Assembly (NCBI GenBank): GCA_964521075.1
Contig: CAZFPI010000017.1
Span: 1-32,720, forward strand
Source: Sterolibacterium sp964521075
GTDB lineage: Bacteria; Pseudomonadota; Gammaproteobacteria; Burkholderiales; Rhodocyclaceae
Reading direction: 5' to 3'
DNA: 32,720 bases
The translations under genes were made by a program, and so were the position numbers. Positions within the stretch are counted from its first letter, which is position 1. Each line of letters opens with the position of its first letter. Under the pieces are notes generated by a model, which ran no database searches, was not told where the DNA came from, and saw only the letters and a program-made list of their open reading frames with translations. Of the stretch, positions 25,343 to 32,720 are shown piece by piece.

Positions 25343-27421
25343 ATGTCGTCTGGAGTGATCGAGGGCGTCGAAGGGGGCAAGCTGGCAGAGCGGGCAGCAC
25401 TGCTGCGCGGCGAGATCGAGCGTCATAGCCATGCTTATTACGTCCTCGATCAGCCCTCCATCCCCGATGCGGAGTATGACCGCCTGTTCCGTGAGTTGCA
25501 GATACTGGAAGAAGCGTACCCCGGATTGCGCTCGCCGGATTCTCCCACTTTGCGTGTGGGTGGGCAGCCGTTGCCGGAATTCCAGCCGGTGCGCCATGTC
25601 GTGCCCATGCTATCGATTCGCACCGAAACCGACACGGCCCCCTCGGGTGCCCGTGCCTTTGATGCGCGGGTGCGGCGTGAGCTGGGCTTGGGTGAAACGG
25701 ATGCGCCGGTGGAATATGCCGCCGAGCTGAAATTCGACGGCCTGGCCATCAACCTGCGGTATGAACATGGAATTCTTTTGCAGGCGGCCACACGGGGCGA
25801 TGGCCAGACCGGGGAGGATGTCACACAGAACGTGCGTACCATTCGCGACATTCCCCTGCGATTGCATGGCGAGGCTTCGGTATGGCCCGCCGTGCTGGAA
25901 GTGCGTGGCGAGGTATTCATGCGCCGCCCGGATTTTGAACGTTACAACGCGCGGCAGCGCGCCCTTGGCAAGCCGACGCTGCAAAATCCGCGCAACGGCG
26001 CGGCAGGCAGCCTGCGCCAGCTTGACCCGAGGATTGCGGCCCGGAGGCCATTGTCGTTCTATGCCTATGGGCTGGGGCAGGTCGCCGGGCCGGACCTGCC
26101 TGCCACCCATGCCGGGGTGCTCGACTGGCTGGCGAAGCTTGGGTTTCCGGTGTGCGAACATCGTACTGTCGCGTCGGGGGCGGAAGGCCTGATTGCCTTT
26201 CATGCCGGGATTCTTGCCCGGCGGGACAGCCTGCCTTTCGATATCGACGGTGTGGTCTATAAAGTCAATTCGCTCGGTTTGCAACAGCAGCTGGGATTCG
26301 TGACACGCGAGCCGCGCTGGGCCGTGGCGCATAAATATCCGGCGGAAGAAGTGCTCACAATCGTCGAAGCCATCGAAATCCAGGTGGGGCGCACCGGTGC
26401 GCTGACGCCCGTGGCCCGGCTGGTTCCGGTCTTCGTCGGCGGGGTGACTGTCACCAATGCTACTTTGCACAACGAAGACGAGGCCCGGCGCAAGGATGTT
26501 CGCGTGGGAGATACCGTCATCGTTCGTCGTGCCGGAGATGTCATTCCGGAAATCGTGGCCAGCCTGCCCGAACGCCGCCCCATCATGACGCCGGAGTTTC
26601 TCATGCCGGCCACCTGCCCGGTATGCGGTTCGGCCATCGAAAAACCGGCAGATGAGGCCATCGCCCGTTGTACCGGTGGCCTGTTTTGCCCGGCCCAGCA
26701 AAAACGTGCACTGTTGCATTTTGCCTCGCGGCGTGCGGTGGACATCGAAGGGTTGGGCGACAAGCTGGTCGATCAGCTCGTGGATGCCGGTCTTGTGCAG
26801 ACTCCGGCAGAGATTTACACGCTGAATCTGCCGCAATTGGCGGGGCTCGACCGCATGGCTGAAAAATCGGCCAACAAACTGCTTGCCGCCATCGCCCGGA
26901 GCCGCCAGACGACGCTGGCGCGTTTTATCTACGCTCTGGGCATTCGCAATGTGGGCGAGGCGACGGCAAAGGATCTGGCGCGGCATTTTGGCGGGCTCGA
27001 ATCTCTCATGGCAGCGGATGAGGCCAGCCTGACGCAAGTGCCCGATGTGGGGCCGGTCGTGGCAGCTGCCATCGTTCATTTTTTCGGTGAATCGCACAAT
27101 CGCCAGGTCATTGGCCAGCTACGCGAAGCCGGGGTGCATTGGCCAGATGAAACCCCGGCAGGGCTGGAAAAAAATGTGGCAGCGGCCTCCGGCGCAATCG
27201 CCGGAAAAACCCTCGTTCTGACAGGAACCTTGCCGAATCTCACGCGGGATGCCGCCCGGGAAATGATTGAAGCGCGTGGCGGCAAGGTGGCAGGCTCAGT
27301 CTCGAAAAATACCGATTACCTCATCGCGGGTGCCGAAGCGGGCTCCAAGCTCGACAAGGCACAGGCCCTGGGTGTCCCCGTTCTCGATGAAACCCAATTT
27401 CTGGAGATGTTGCAGATATGA
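25343..27421 (+). CDS. ligA: NAD-dependent DNA ligase LigA
   Basis: This protein of about 692 residues has all LigA parts: domain Ia and the adenylation domain with nucleophile Lys130 (KFDG), the OB fold, a four-cysteine zinc finger (Cys425, Cys428, Cys443, Cys449), helix-hairpin-helix repeats (about 455-585), and a C-terminal BRCT domain (GKTLVLTGTLPNLTR onward). It seals nicks during replication and repair using NAD. Two adjacent ATGs exist (25340, 25343). GAGGGGG at 25331-25337 is five bases from the second, which I prefer. Its stop overlaps the galU start (ATGA). Confidence 0.97.
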   Translation: MSSGVIEGVEGGKLAERAALLRGEIERHSHAYYVLDQPSIPDAEYDRLFRELQILEEAYPGLRSPDSPTLRVGGQPLPEFQPVRHVVPMLSIRTETDTAPSGARAFDARVRRELGLGETDAPVEYAAELKFDGLAINLRYEHGILLQAATRGDGQTGEDVTQNVRTIRDIPLRLHGEASVWPAVLEVRGEVFMRRPDFERYNARQRALGKPTLQNPRNGAAGSLRQLDPRIAARRPLSFYAYGLGQVAGPDLPATHAGVLDWLAKLGFPVCEHRTVASGAEGLIAFHAGILARRDSLPFDIDGVVYKVNSLGLQQQLGFVTREPRWAVAHKYPAEEVLTIVEAIEIQVGRTGALTPVARLVPVFVGGVTVTNATLHNEDEARRKDVRVGDTVIVRRAGDVIPEIVASLPERRPIMTPEFLMPATCPVCGSAIEKPADEAIARCTGGLFCPAQQKRALLHFASRRAVDIEGLGDKLVDQLVDAGLVQTPAEIYTLNLPQLAGLDRMAEKSANKLLAAIARSRQTTLARFIYALGIRNVGEATAKDLARHFGGLESLMAADEASLTQVPDVGPVVAAAIVHFFGESHNRQVIGQLREAGVHWPDETPAGLEKNVAAASGAIAGKTLVLTGTLPNLTRDAAREMIEARGGKVAGSVSKNTDYLIAGAEAGSKLDKAQALGVPVLDETQFLEMLQI

Positions 27422-28287
27422 AAAAAGTGACCAAGGCCGTCTTTCCCGTCGCCGGGCTGGGGACGCGGTTTTTGCCGGCTACCAAGGCCAGCCCCAAGGA
27501 AATGATGCCCGTCGTCGACAAGCCGCTGATCCAGTTTGCCGTCGAGGAGGCGGTGGCTGCGGGTATTACCGACATGATTTTCGTCACGGGCCGCTCGAAG
27601 CGTTCCATCGAGGATCATTTCGACAAGGCGTATGAGCTGGAAAGCGAACTGGAGCATCGCGGTAAAACAGAAATGCTGGAATTCGTCCGCAACCTCCTGC
27701 CGAAAAATATCAACTGCATCTACATCCGCCAGGCCGAGGCTTTGGGGTTGGGGCATGCCGTCCTTTGCGCCAAACCTGTTGTCGGGAATGAACCCTTTGC
27801 CGTGTTGCTGGCCGACGATCTGCTCGACGGCACCCCCCCCATCATGAAACAGATGGTCGATGCGTATGACTACTACCAGTGTTCCGTGCTCGGCGTCCAG
27901 GATGTGCCGCGCAGCGATACGCGCAGTTACGGCATCGTCGCGGCCCGCCCGTTGGCCGAACGGCTCGAACAGGTGCATGCCATCGTCGAAAAACCCAAGC
28001 CCGAGGATGCGCCTTCCACGCTGGCCGTGGTGGGGCGTTACATCCTTACACCGCGCATTTTTCATTACCTCGAAAACGTCAAACCCGGCTCCGGCGGCGA
28101 AATTCAGCTTACCGACGGCATTGCCGCCTTGCTGAACGAGCAGCAGGTATTAGCCTATCGCTACGACGGCGTGCGTTACGACTGCGGCTCGAAGATCGGC
28201 TATCTGCAGGCTATGGTCGATTTCGGTTTGCGTCACCCTGAAGTCGGCGCGGAATTCGCGCAGTATCTTGCCCAGCGCAAACCCTGA
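27418..28287 (+). CDS. galU: UTP-glucose-1-phosphate uridylyltransferase GalU
   Basis: This 289-residue protein has the nucleotidyltransferase signature GLGTRFLPATK (13-23) and SPKEMMPVVDKP just after it, plus the GalU pattern VEKPKPEDAPS and a GGEIQLTD block near 225. It makes UDP-glucose from UTP and glucose-1-phosphate, a precursor of exopolysaccharide and lipopolysaccharide. The start overlaps ligA by four bases (ATGA) and the stop overlaps hpt by one base (TGATG), so ligA-galU-hpt are translationally coupled. An exopolysaccharide export locus lies 2.3 kb downstream and may use its product. Confidence 0.95.
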   Translation: MKKVTKAVFPVAGLGTRFLPATKASPKEMMPVVDKPLIQFAVEEAVAAGITDMIFVTGRSKRSIEDHFDKAYELESELEHRGKTEMLEFVRNLLPKNINCIYIRQAEALGLGHAVLCAKPVVGNEPFAVLLADDLLDGTPPIMKQMVDAYDYYQCSVLGVQDVPRSDTRSYGIVAARPLAERLEQVHAIVEKPKPEDAPSTLAVVGRYILTPRIFHYLENVKPGSGGEIQLTDGIAALLNEQQVLAYRYDGVRYDCGSKIGYLQAMVDFGLRHPEVGAEFAQYLAQRKP

Positions 28288-28829
28288 TGGAGCCCGCAGA
28301 CGCCCGGCGCATCCTCGCTGATGCCGAACTCATCCACTCTGCCGAAGCCGTCACGGCGGCTATTGAATATCTCGCCGCCGCGATCACCGGGCGGCTGGAG
28401 AATGCCCACCCTCTGGTGCTGACAGTCATGGGCGGCGCGGTTGTCTTCGCCGGGCAACTTATCCCCCGGCTACCCTTTCCGCTGGAATGCGATTACGTTC
28501 ACGCCTCGCGTTATGGCAGCCAGACGCAGGGCGGTGAGCTGAAATGGGTGCGCGATGCCCATGCCCAGGTGGCCGGGCGCACCGTGCTCTTGCTCGATGA
28601 CATTCTGGATGAGGGCATCACCCTCGCCGCAATCAAATCCCGTCTGCTCGAATGCGGTGCGACGGAAGTGGTGACGGCTGTTTTGGCCGATAAACAGATT
28701 GGCCGCGAAAAACCCCTCACCGCCGATTTCATCGGCCTCTCCCTGCCTAACCGCTATGTTTTCGGCTGTGGCATGGATGTCGAAGGCTTGTGGCGAAATT
28801 TGCCGGCGATTTATGCGTTGAAGGGGTGA
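28287..28829 (+). CDS. hpt: Hypoxanthine-guanine phosphoribosyltransferase
   Basis: This 180-residue purine salvage enzyme has the PRPP-binding loop VLLLDDILDEGITL at 100-113, the flexible loop SRYGS at 74-78, the base-contacting Lys136 and FGCGMD at 159-164. It converts hypoxanthine or guanine plus PRPP to IMP or GMP. A related preference, for example for xanthine, cannot be excluded from sequence. It is the last gene of the smc-zipA-ligA-galU-hpt run. Confidence 0.9.
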   Translation: MEPADARRILADAELIHSAEAVTAAIEYLAAAITGRLENAHPLVLTVMGGAVVFAGQLIPRLPFPLECDYVHASRYGSQTQGGELKWVRDAHAQVAGRTVLLLDDILDEGITLAAIKSRLLECGATEVVTAVLADKQIGREKPLTADFIGLSLPNRYVFGCGMDVEGLWRNLPAIYALKG

Positions 28830-28921
28830 GCGGGGAGCATTCTTTTCGGGTTTTTTCTTCCTGCTTTGCCGTACCTGGATAGACAAGTCCTTAGACAGGG
28901 CATTTGCCCCTGCCAGAAACG

Positions 28922-28954
28922 ACGATGCCGCAAGAGAGTCTCTTGCGGCATCGT
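28922..28954. terminator. Perfect 16-bp inverted repeat, possible bidirectional terminator
   Basis: ACGATGCCGCAAGAGA is followed, after a single G, by its exact reverse complement. It lies between the convergent hpt and PEP-CTERM genes, the usual place for a shared terminator. No T-run follows on the plus strand and only CGTTTCT follows on the minus strand, so it may instead be a protein-binding or REP-like palindrome. Confidence 0.5.
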
Positions 28955-29027
28955 GCCCTTAGCCAGAAGTACCTTGGCTAATTGAATTTTTTGAACTTTT
29001 TTGAACTTTCTGCTGAGCTTTCGGGCA

Positions 29028-29570
29028 TCAGGCCTGCTGGGTAGAGACACCTGCTTTGGCACGTCGACGAGCAACCCCGCCGATCAGGCCCAGGCCAATG
29101 GCAAACATGGCGTAGGTTTCAGGTTCGGGAACGGAAGCCATCACGGTTTCCGTAATGTTCGCCAGATAGGTTCCTGAAAGCGTGATTGTTGTACCCGAGC
29201 CTTTGGCGTTTCCACTGACAATGGCCCAGTAAGACGTACCGGGTGTCAAGTCGAAAGCATGGTTTTTGTCAGCAAAGCTTGCCTTCAAGGTTTGACCGAA
29301 TTTTGTAGCGGTGATATCCGGGCTTGTCAGGTCAGTAAGGTCAGATTTTCTAAGGTCGAGTGTCAGTGAATTCAGAGCCGTACCCAGGCCGCTTACATAC
29401 ATCGCGGCTTTGCTGGCATCGTAAGAACTACCCGTCGTGATCTTGAAGGTGCGATAAAACGCACCACTGCTGACATTGAAGCTTGTCGTTACTGTGGGCG
29501 GCTTTGCTGCAATGGAAGCTGTACTGGCCAGTGCAAATGCTACGGCTGCGGAAAGTTGGGTGAGTTTCAT
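29028..29570 (-). CDS. PEP-CTERM sorting domain protein
   Basis: This 180-residue exported protein has a signal peptide (residues 1-22, ending SIAA). Its C-terminal exosortase signal consists of VPEPETYAM from 147, a hydrophobic helix (FAIGLGLIGGVA) and a basic RRRAK patch. Exosortase cuts at PEP and places such proteins at the cell surface, usually in step with exopolysaccharide production. The middle is a Ser/Thr-rich beta domain with no recognised function. GGAGG lies seven bases before the start. Only 14 bases separate it from the upstream PEP-CTERM gene, so the two form an operon. Confidence 0.92.
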   Translation of the reverse strand: MKLTQLSAAVAFALASTASIAAKPPTVTTSFNVSSGAFYRTFKITTGSSYDASKAAMYVSGLGTALNSLTLDLRKSDLTDLTSPDITATKFGQTLKASFADKNHAFDLTPGTSYWAIVSGNAKGSGTTITLSGTYLANITETVMASVPEPETYAMFAIGLGLIGGVARRRAKAGVSTQQA

Positions 29571-29584
29571 GTGCTGCCTCCGGT

Positions 29585-30103
29585 TCAGATGCGCGGTGCT
29601 CTACGACGACGGGCAACCATGGTCATCAGACCAAGTCCGGCGAGCAGCATTGCGTATTCGTTAGGTTCAGGGACGGCTGCAATGGTCAGCGAATAGTTTG
29701 TGCCGAGATTGCTGGCATCGTTACCACTGATGGTCAGCGTATGAGCGCCAAGCGTCAGACCGTTGAAAGTGTAGCCAAAGCCGACGTTGCCGTTGTCCAG
29801 GTCAACCCCAGTCGGGGCGATTTTCAGGGGGCCGCCATCCAGTTGAAATTTGATGAGCGGGGCTTCGGCAAGCGAAGTGCCAAAGAAAAAGGATGTACCC
29901 GCAATTTCACTGCCACTGCCACTGCCGAGAGTGAAGTTGAAGAGGTCGCTGAACGATCCCGATGCGGGGAGATCCACCACGACAGAACTGCCGCTGGTAT
30001 TGATCGAGCCGAGGTTGTATGTCGCCGCTTGGGCTCCGCCAGCAAAGCAAAGGGCCGCAGCCAGGGCGATACTTTTTCCCAGTTGCTTGAGTTTGATGTT
30101 CAT
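29585..30103 (-). CDS. FxDxF-type PEP-CTERM sorting domain protein
   Basis: This 172-residue protein has a signal peptide (1-26, ending AQA). A short FSDLF motif at 51-55 marks the FxDxF family of PEP-CTERM proteins, and the C-terminal signal is VPEPNEYAM from 144, a hydrophobic helix and RRRR. It is predicted to be exported and processed by an exosortase. The region around 95-142 is a small beta domain. It is the first gene of a two-gene minus-strand operon, facing away from epsE. No function beyond surface location can be assigned. Confidence 0.92.
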   Translation of the reverse strand: MNIKLKQLGKSIALAAALCFAGGAQAATYNLGSINTSGSSVVVDLPASGSFSDLFNFTLGSGSGSEIAGTSFFFGTSLAEAPLIKFQLDGGPLKIAPTGVDLDNGNVGFGYTFNGLTLGAHTLTISGNDASNLGTNYSLTIAAVPEPNEYAMLLAGLGLMTMVARRRRAPRI

Positions 30104-30589
30104 CGGATAACCATTCTGGATTTATTGGACAGTGGAATTATCCCGTGGGGTGTTCCGCCTTCACAATAGCCCGAACGGACTAAGGAGACACTGATTTAAT
30201 CAGCACCTCCCTAACACGGCGTCATTTTGAGGCGCAGCAGGTGTTCTGCCTGGGTGTGGAGGTGATGGCAGGTTGTGGAACTGTGGTTGGGTGGTTGGCT
30301 ATGTCACCCCGGCCACGCTGAAGGTGCGGTGTATTCCTTTCTGGCACTTTCGCCGTAGATGTGGTCCCGGGTTGGTCAGAATTGGAGTTGGGATTGATCC
30401 CTTTGTCCTAATGCTGATTTACTCTGCTGACATGGTCGGTAAGTTATAATTTCAGGTCTTTTGCTTGATTTTGGTGATTGTCGTGGCGGGGGAGTGTGAT
30501 TCCGCTCAGGGTTTTCCTGTCGTTCCTGTTTTATCTGTTGTGTGTATCGGTTTCATCGTTTTCTGATGTTTTTACTTTGCGGGGCGTAC
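30104..30589. promoter_or_regulatory. Intergenic regulatory region between the PEP-CTERM operon and epsE
   Basis: These 486 bases separate divergent gene sets and hold no convincing gene. Visible signals are a perfect TATAAT at 30445-30450 on the plus strand, without a good -35 at normal spacing, and a small palindrome CTGATTTAATCAG at 30191-30203 upstream of the PEP-CTERM genes, a possible operator. The length suggests separate, regulated promoters for the two directions. Confidence 0.5.
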
Positions 30590-31429
30590 ATGACTTACAG
30601 GCTGGCCTTTCAGTTGCCAAAATTCGTTTGCCACGGGGTGGCAGCGGTTTTTTCGATTTTGCTGTTTTTGGGTGGGGCTGTTGCAGCACAGGAGGTACCC
30701 CTTGGGGATTACCCCCTTGGCCCCGGTGATGTCGTTCGCATTCAGGTGTTCCAGAACCCTGATCTGACGGTTGAGACGCGTGTTGCCGAGAGTGGTGGTG
30801 TTACCTATCCGCTGATTGGTGCGGTGCAGCTTGGCGGCTTGTCGATCGCTGCGGCCGAGCGAAGGATCGCTGTGGCACTGAAGGAGGGCGGGTTCGTTCA
30901 GAAGCCGCAGGTCAATATCGTCTTGGTTCAAATGCGCGGTAATCAGGTTTCAGTATTGGGCCAGGTGAATCGCCCGGGGCGTTTTGCACTGGAAACGTCC
31001 AATGTGCGCTTGACGGACATGCTGGCCATCGCCGGTGGGGCGACATCTGCGGGTAGCGATCTGGTGATTCTCAGTGGGGTGCGTCAGGGGCAGTCTTTCC
31101 GAAAGGTGATCGATGTTCCCGCGTTGTTTCTGGGCGGGGCTGTCGATCAGGATCCCGTGCTGGCGGCGGGTGATGTGATTTATGTGCATCGGGCCCCGGT
31201 GTTTTATATCTATGGCGAGGCACAGCGCCCCGGTTCTTATCGTATCGAACGCGGCATGACGGTCATGCAGGCACTCGCTCAAGGTGGGGGGGCTACCCCG
31301 CGTGGCAGTGAATCGGGTTTGCGTTTGCATCGCCGTGATGCGGCGGGGGTGGTTCAGCATCTCACGCCGGAGATGAATGATCCGGTTCTCCCCGATGATG
31401 TCCTTTACGTGCGGCAGAGCCTTTTCTGA
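30590..31429 (+). CDS. epsE: Polysaccharide export protein EpsE (Wza/OPX family, PEP-CTERM associated)
   Basis: The order is a signal peptide (about 1-33, ending AVAA before QE), a Poly_export domain (LGPGDVVRIQVFQNPDL onward) and two SLBB segments (VLGQVNRPGRFAL, IYGEAQRPGSYRI). No lipobox cysteine is present, unlike Wza. Such proteins form or gate the outer-membrane export channel for exopolysaccharide. It matches the EpsE type that accompanies EpsF in exosortase-linked eps loci such as methanolan synthesis in Methylobacillus. ATG 30590, with GGGG six bases upstream, gives a normal signal peptide. In-frame starts at 30542 (GTG) and 30566 (ATG) are possible but lack ribosome sites. It is followed by epsF after 11 bases. 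Confidence 0.92.
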   Translation: MTYRLAFQLPKFVCHGVAAVFSILLFLGGAVAAQEVPLGDYPLGPGDVVRIQVFQNPDLTVETRVAESGGVTYPLIGAVQLGGLSIAAAERRIAVALKEGGFVQKPQVNIVLVQMRGNQVSVLGQVNRPGRFALETSNVRLTDMLAIAGGATSAGSDLVILSGVRQGQSFRKVIDVPALFLGGAVDQDPVLAAGDVIYVHRAPVFYIYGEAQRPGSYRIERGMTVMQALAQGGGATPRGSESGLRLHRRDAAGVVQHLTPEMNDPVLPDDVLYVRQSLF

Positions 31430-31440
31430 GGGAGGCTGAG

Positions 31441-32720
31441 ATGACATTGCAACAGTTTCTCTTCATTTTGCGCGCCCGTGCCCGTTTTGTGTTGGCCATA
31501 TTGCTCTGCACGGTGCTGGCTACGCTGGTGGTTAGCCTGTTTTTGCCGAAACAGTTTACTGCCAGCACTGCCGTGATCCTCGACGTGAAATCGCCCGACC
31601 CCGTCGCCGGGGTGTTTATGCCAGGCATGATCACCCCCGGCTATATGGCGACCCAAGTGGATGTGATCGGGAGCGATCGTGTGGCGCAGCGTGTCGTTAA
31701 GTTGTTGCATCTGGAGCAGAATCCTGTCGTCAAAAATCAATGGCAGGAAGTGACGGGGGGGCGAGGCACGATTGAAGTCTGGTTGGGCGAGGCACTTCAG
31801 AAGAACCTGGAAGTCAAGCCTTCGCGGGAGAGTAATGTCATCAATGTCGGGTTTACCTCGGCTGATCCTGCCTTTGCTGCGGCCGTGGCGAATGCGTTTG
31901 TTCAAGCCTACATTGACGTTAATCTCGAGCTCAAGGTCGAGCCGGCACGTCAGTCGGCGCATTGGTTTGAAGGGCAGACCCGCGCTTTGCGTGATGATCT
32001 TGAAAAGGCCCAGGCATCGCTCTCCAGCTATCAGCAGCGTACCGGTCTGGTTGCAACCGATGAGCGTCTGGATTTTGAAACGGCAAAGCTCAATGAACTT
32101 TCGACGGCGCTGACCATTGCTCAGACGCAGACGGTTGATAGCAAGAGCAAAAACGCCGGCAATGTCAGTAATCTTGCCGAAGTCATGCAAAACCCTTTGG
32201 TTACGGGGCTGAAGGCCGATATTGCCCGTCTTGAGGCTCGCTTGCAGGAAAGCAACGTTAACCTCGGCAAGAACCACCCGCAAACCCAGCGAACGGAGTC
32301 CGAGCTTGCTTCGCTCAAGGCACGGCTGGCTACGGAAACCCGGCAGATATCCACTACCTTTGGGGCTTCTTATCAGGTTGGGCGTTTGAAGGAAAAGGAG
32401 TTGCGAGAGGCTATCGAGGTACAAAAGCAGAAAATGCTTGATCTGAACAAGCAGCGCGACGAACTGGCTGTGCTCAAGCGTGACGTTGAAACTGCACAGC
32501 GTGCCTATGATGGAGCTGCTCAACGTTTGAGCCAGACGCGCCTGGAAAGTCTTTCCATTCAGACCAACATCATGCCGTTGAGCCCGGCGGCGGAGCCTAT
32601 TGATCCTTCCAAGCCAAAAATCCTGCTCAACGTGCTGGTTTCGGTTTTCCTCGGGACGCTGCTTGGCGTAGGAGGGGCACTGATGCTTGAACTCGCTAAC
32701 CGTCGTGTGCGCTCTGTGCA
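31441..32720 (+). CDS. epsF: Chain length determinant protein EpsF (partial, runs off the window)
   Basis: The frame is open from ATG 31441 to the last base, 426 codons. It starts 11 bases after epsE, with GGGAGG just before. A first membrane helix lies at about 12-36 (FVLAILLCTVLATLVVSLFL). A periplasmic Wzz domain follows, with a long coiled coil (about 170-375). The second helix is near 396-420 (ILLNVLVSVFLGTLLGVGG), with a short cytosolic tail starting at the window edge. EpsF is a Wzz-type polysaccharide co-polymerase that sets chain length and links the inner-membrane machinery to EpsE. No Walker motif is visible, so the tyrosine kinase part is presumably a separate downstream protein (EpsG type). 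Confidence 0.9.
   Translation, partial: MTLQQFLFILRARARFVLAILLCTVLATLVVSLFLPKQFTASTAVILDVKSPDPVAGVFMPGMITPGYMATQVDVIGSDRVAQRVVKLLHLEQNPVVKNQWQEVTGGRGTIEVWLGEALQKNLEVKPSRESNVINVGFTSADPAFAAAVANAFVQAYIDVNLELKVEPARQSAHWFEGQTRALRDDLEKAQASLSSYQQRTGLVATDERLDFETAKLNELSTALTIAQTQTVDSKSKNAGNVSNLAEVMQNPLVTGLKADIARLEARLQESNVNLGKNHPQTQRTESELASLKARLATETRQISTTFGASYQVGRLKEKELREAIEVQKQKMLDLNKQRDELAVLKRDVETAQRAYDGAAQRLSQTRLESLSIQTNIMPLSPAAEPIDPSKPKILLNVLVSVFLGTLLGVGGALMLELANRRVRSV

Noticed and set aside
30342..30357. Sigma-54 promoter (TGGCAC) upstream of epsE
   Set aside because: The -24 half matches, but the -12 position reads CCGTA with no GC dinucleotide, so the match is too weak.
30478..30729. Plus-strand 83-codon frame overlapping the epsE start
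   Set aside because: It lies in another frame over the epsE signal peptide coding region and shows no domain or good ribosome site.

Overview
The window looks like part of a betaproteobacterial chromosome. The grounds are the high GC content and clusters typical of that class: a pilW-pilX-pilY1 minor pilin operon, an smc-zipA-ligA block (SMC rather than MukB), PEP-CTERM/exosortase substrate proteins, and an EpsE/EpsF exopolysaccharide export pair of the methanolan type. I cannot name a genus. All coordinates and residue numbers were worked out by hand from the sequence, and no database search was possible.

Layout. Positions 1-5370 hold the 3' end of pilW, then pilX and a very large pilY1; no pilE follows. 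A tRNA-Thr(CGU) with its own promoter and a strong terminator closes this block (5413-5578). Positions 5703-12206 hold a signalling cluster: a CHASE2 receptor adenylate cyclase, a GAF-fused GspE/PilB-type ATPase, and a GAF-HD-GYP phosphodiesterase with a large insertion. Positions 12410-18135 (minus strand) are a tight three-gene operon: a membrane-anchored FMN-binding glutamate-synthase-like protein, a family 5 peptide-binding protein, and an exported M3 metallopeptidase. The peptide-binding protein contains a 9-bp minisatellite coding for (Gln-Ser-Thr)n, and the assembly breaks inside it (100 N). Positions 18226-20179 hold a palindromic repeat, a MAPEG protein, a probably Fur-controlled FTR1 iron permease and queF.

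Positions 20307-28829 are a housekeeping run, smc-zipA-ligA-galU-hpt. Four of the five genes overlap or almost touch. The run covers chromosome condensation, division, DNA ligation, UDP-glucose synthesis and purine salvage. Positions 28922-30103 hold a 16-bp perfect inverted repeat and two minus-strand PEP-CTERM proteins. A regulatory gap of nearly 500 bp follows, then epsE and the start of epsF, which runs off the window. GalU (UDP-glucose), EpsE/EpsF and the PEP-CTERM proteins fit one theme: an exopolysaccharide matrix with exosortase-anchored proteins.

The best candidate for an undescribed system is the 5.7-12.2 kb cluster. A class III cyclase sits directly upstream of two proteins whose GAF domains carry features of the cyclic-nucleotide-binding GAF type (a D-x2-TGYR motif and a degenerate NKFDE motif). 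One of these GAFs is fused to a pilus/secretion motor ATPase, the other to a c-di-GMP phosphodiesterase. This suggests that cAMP could be read out locally by a motor and by c-di-GMP turnover.
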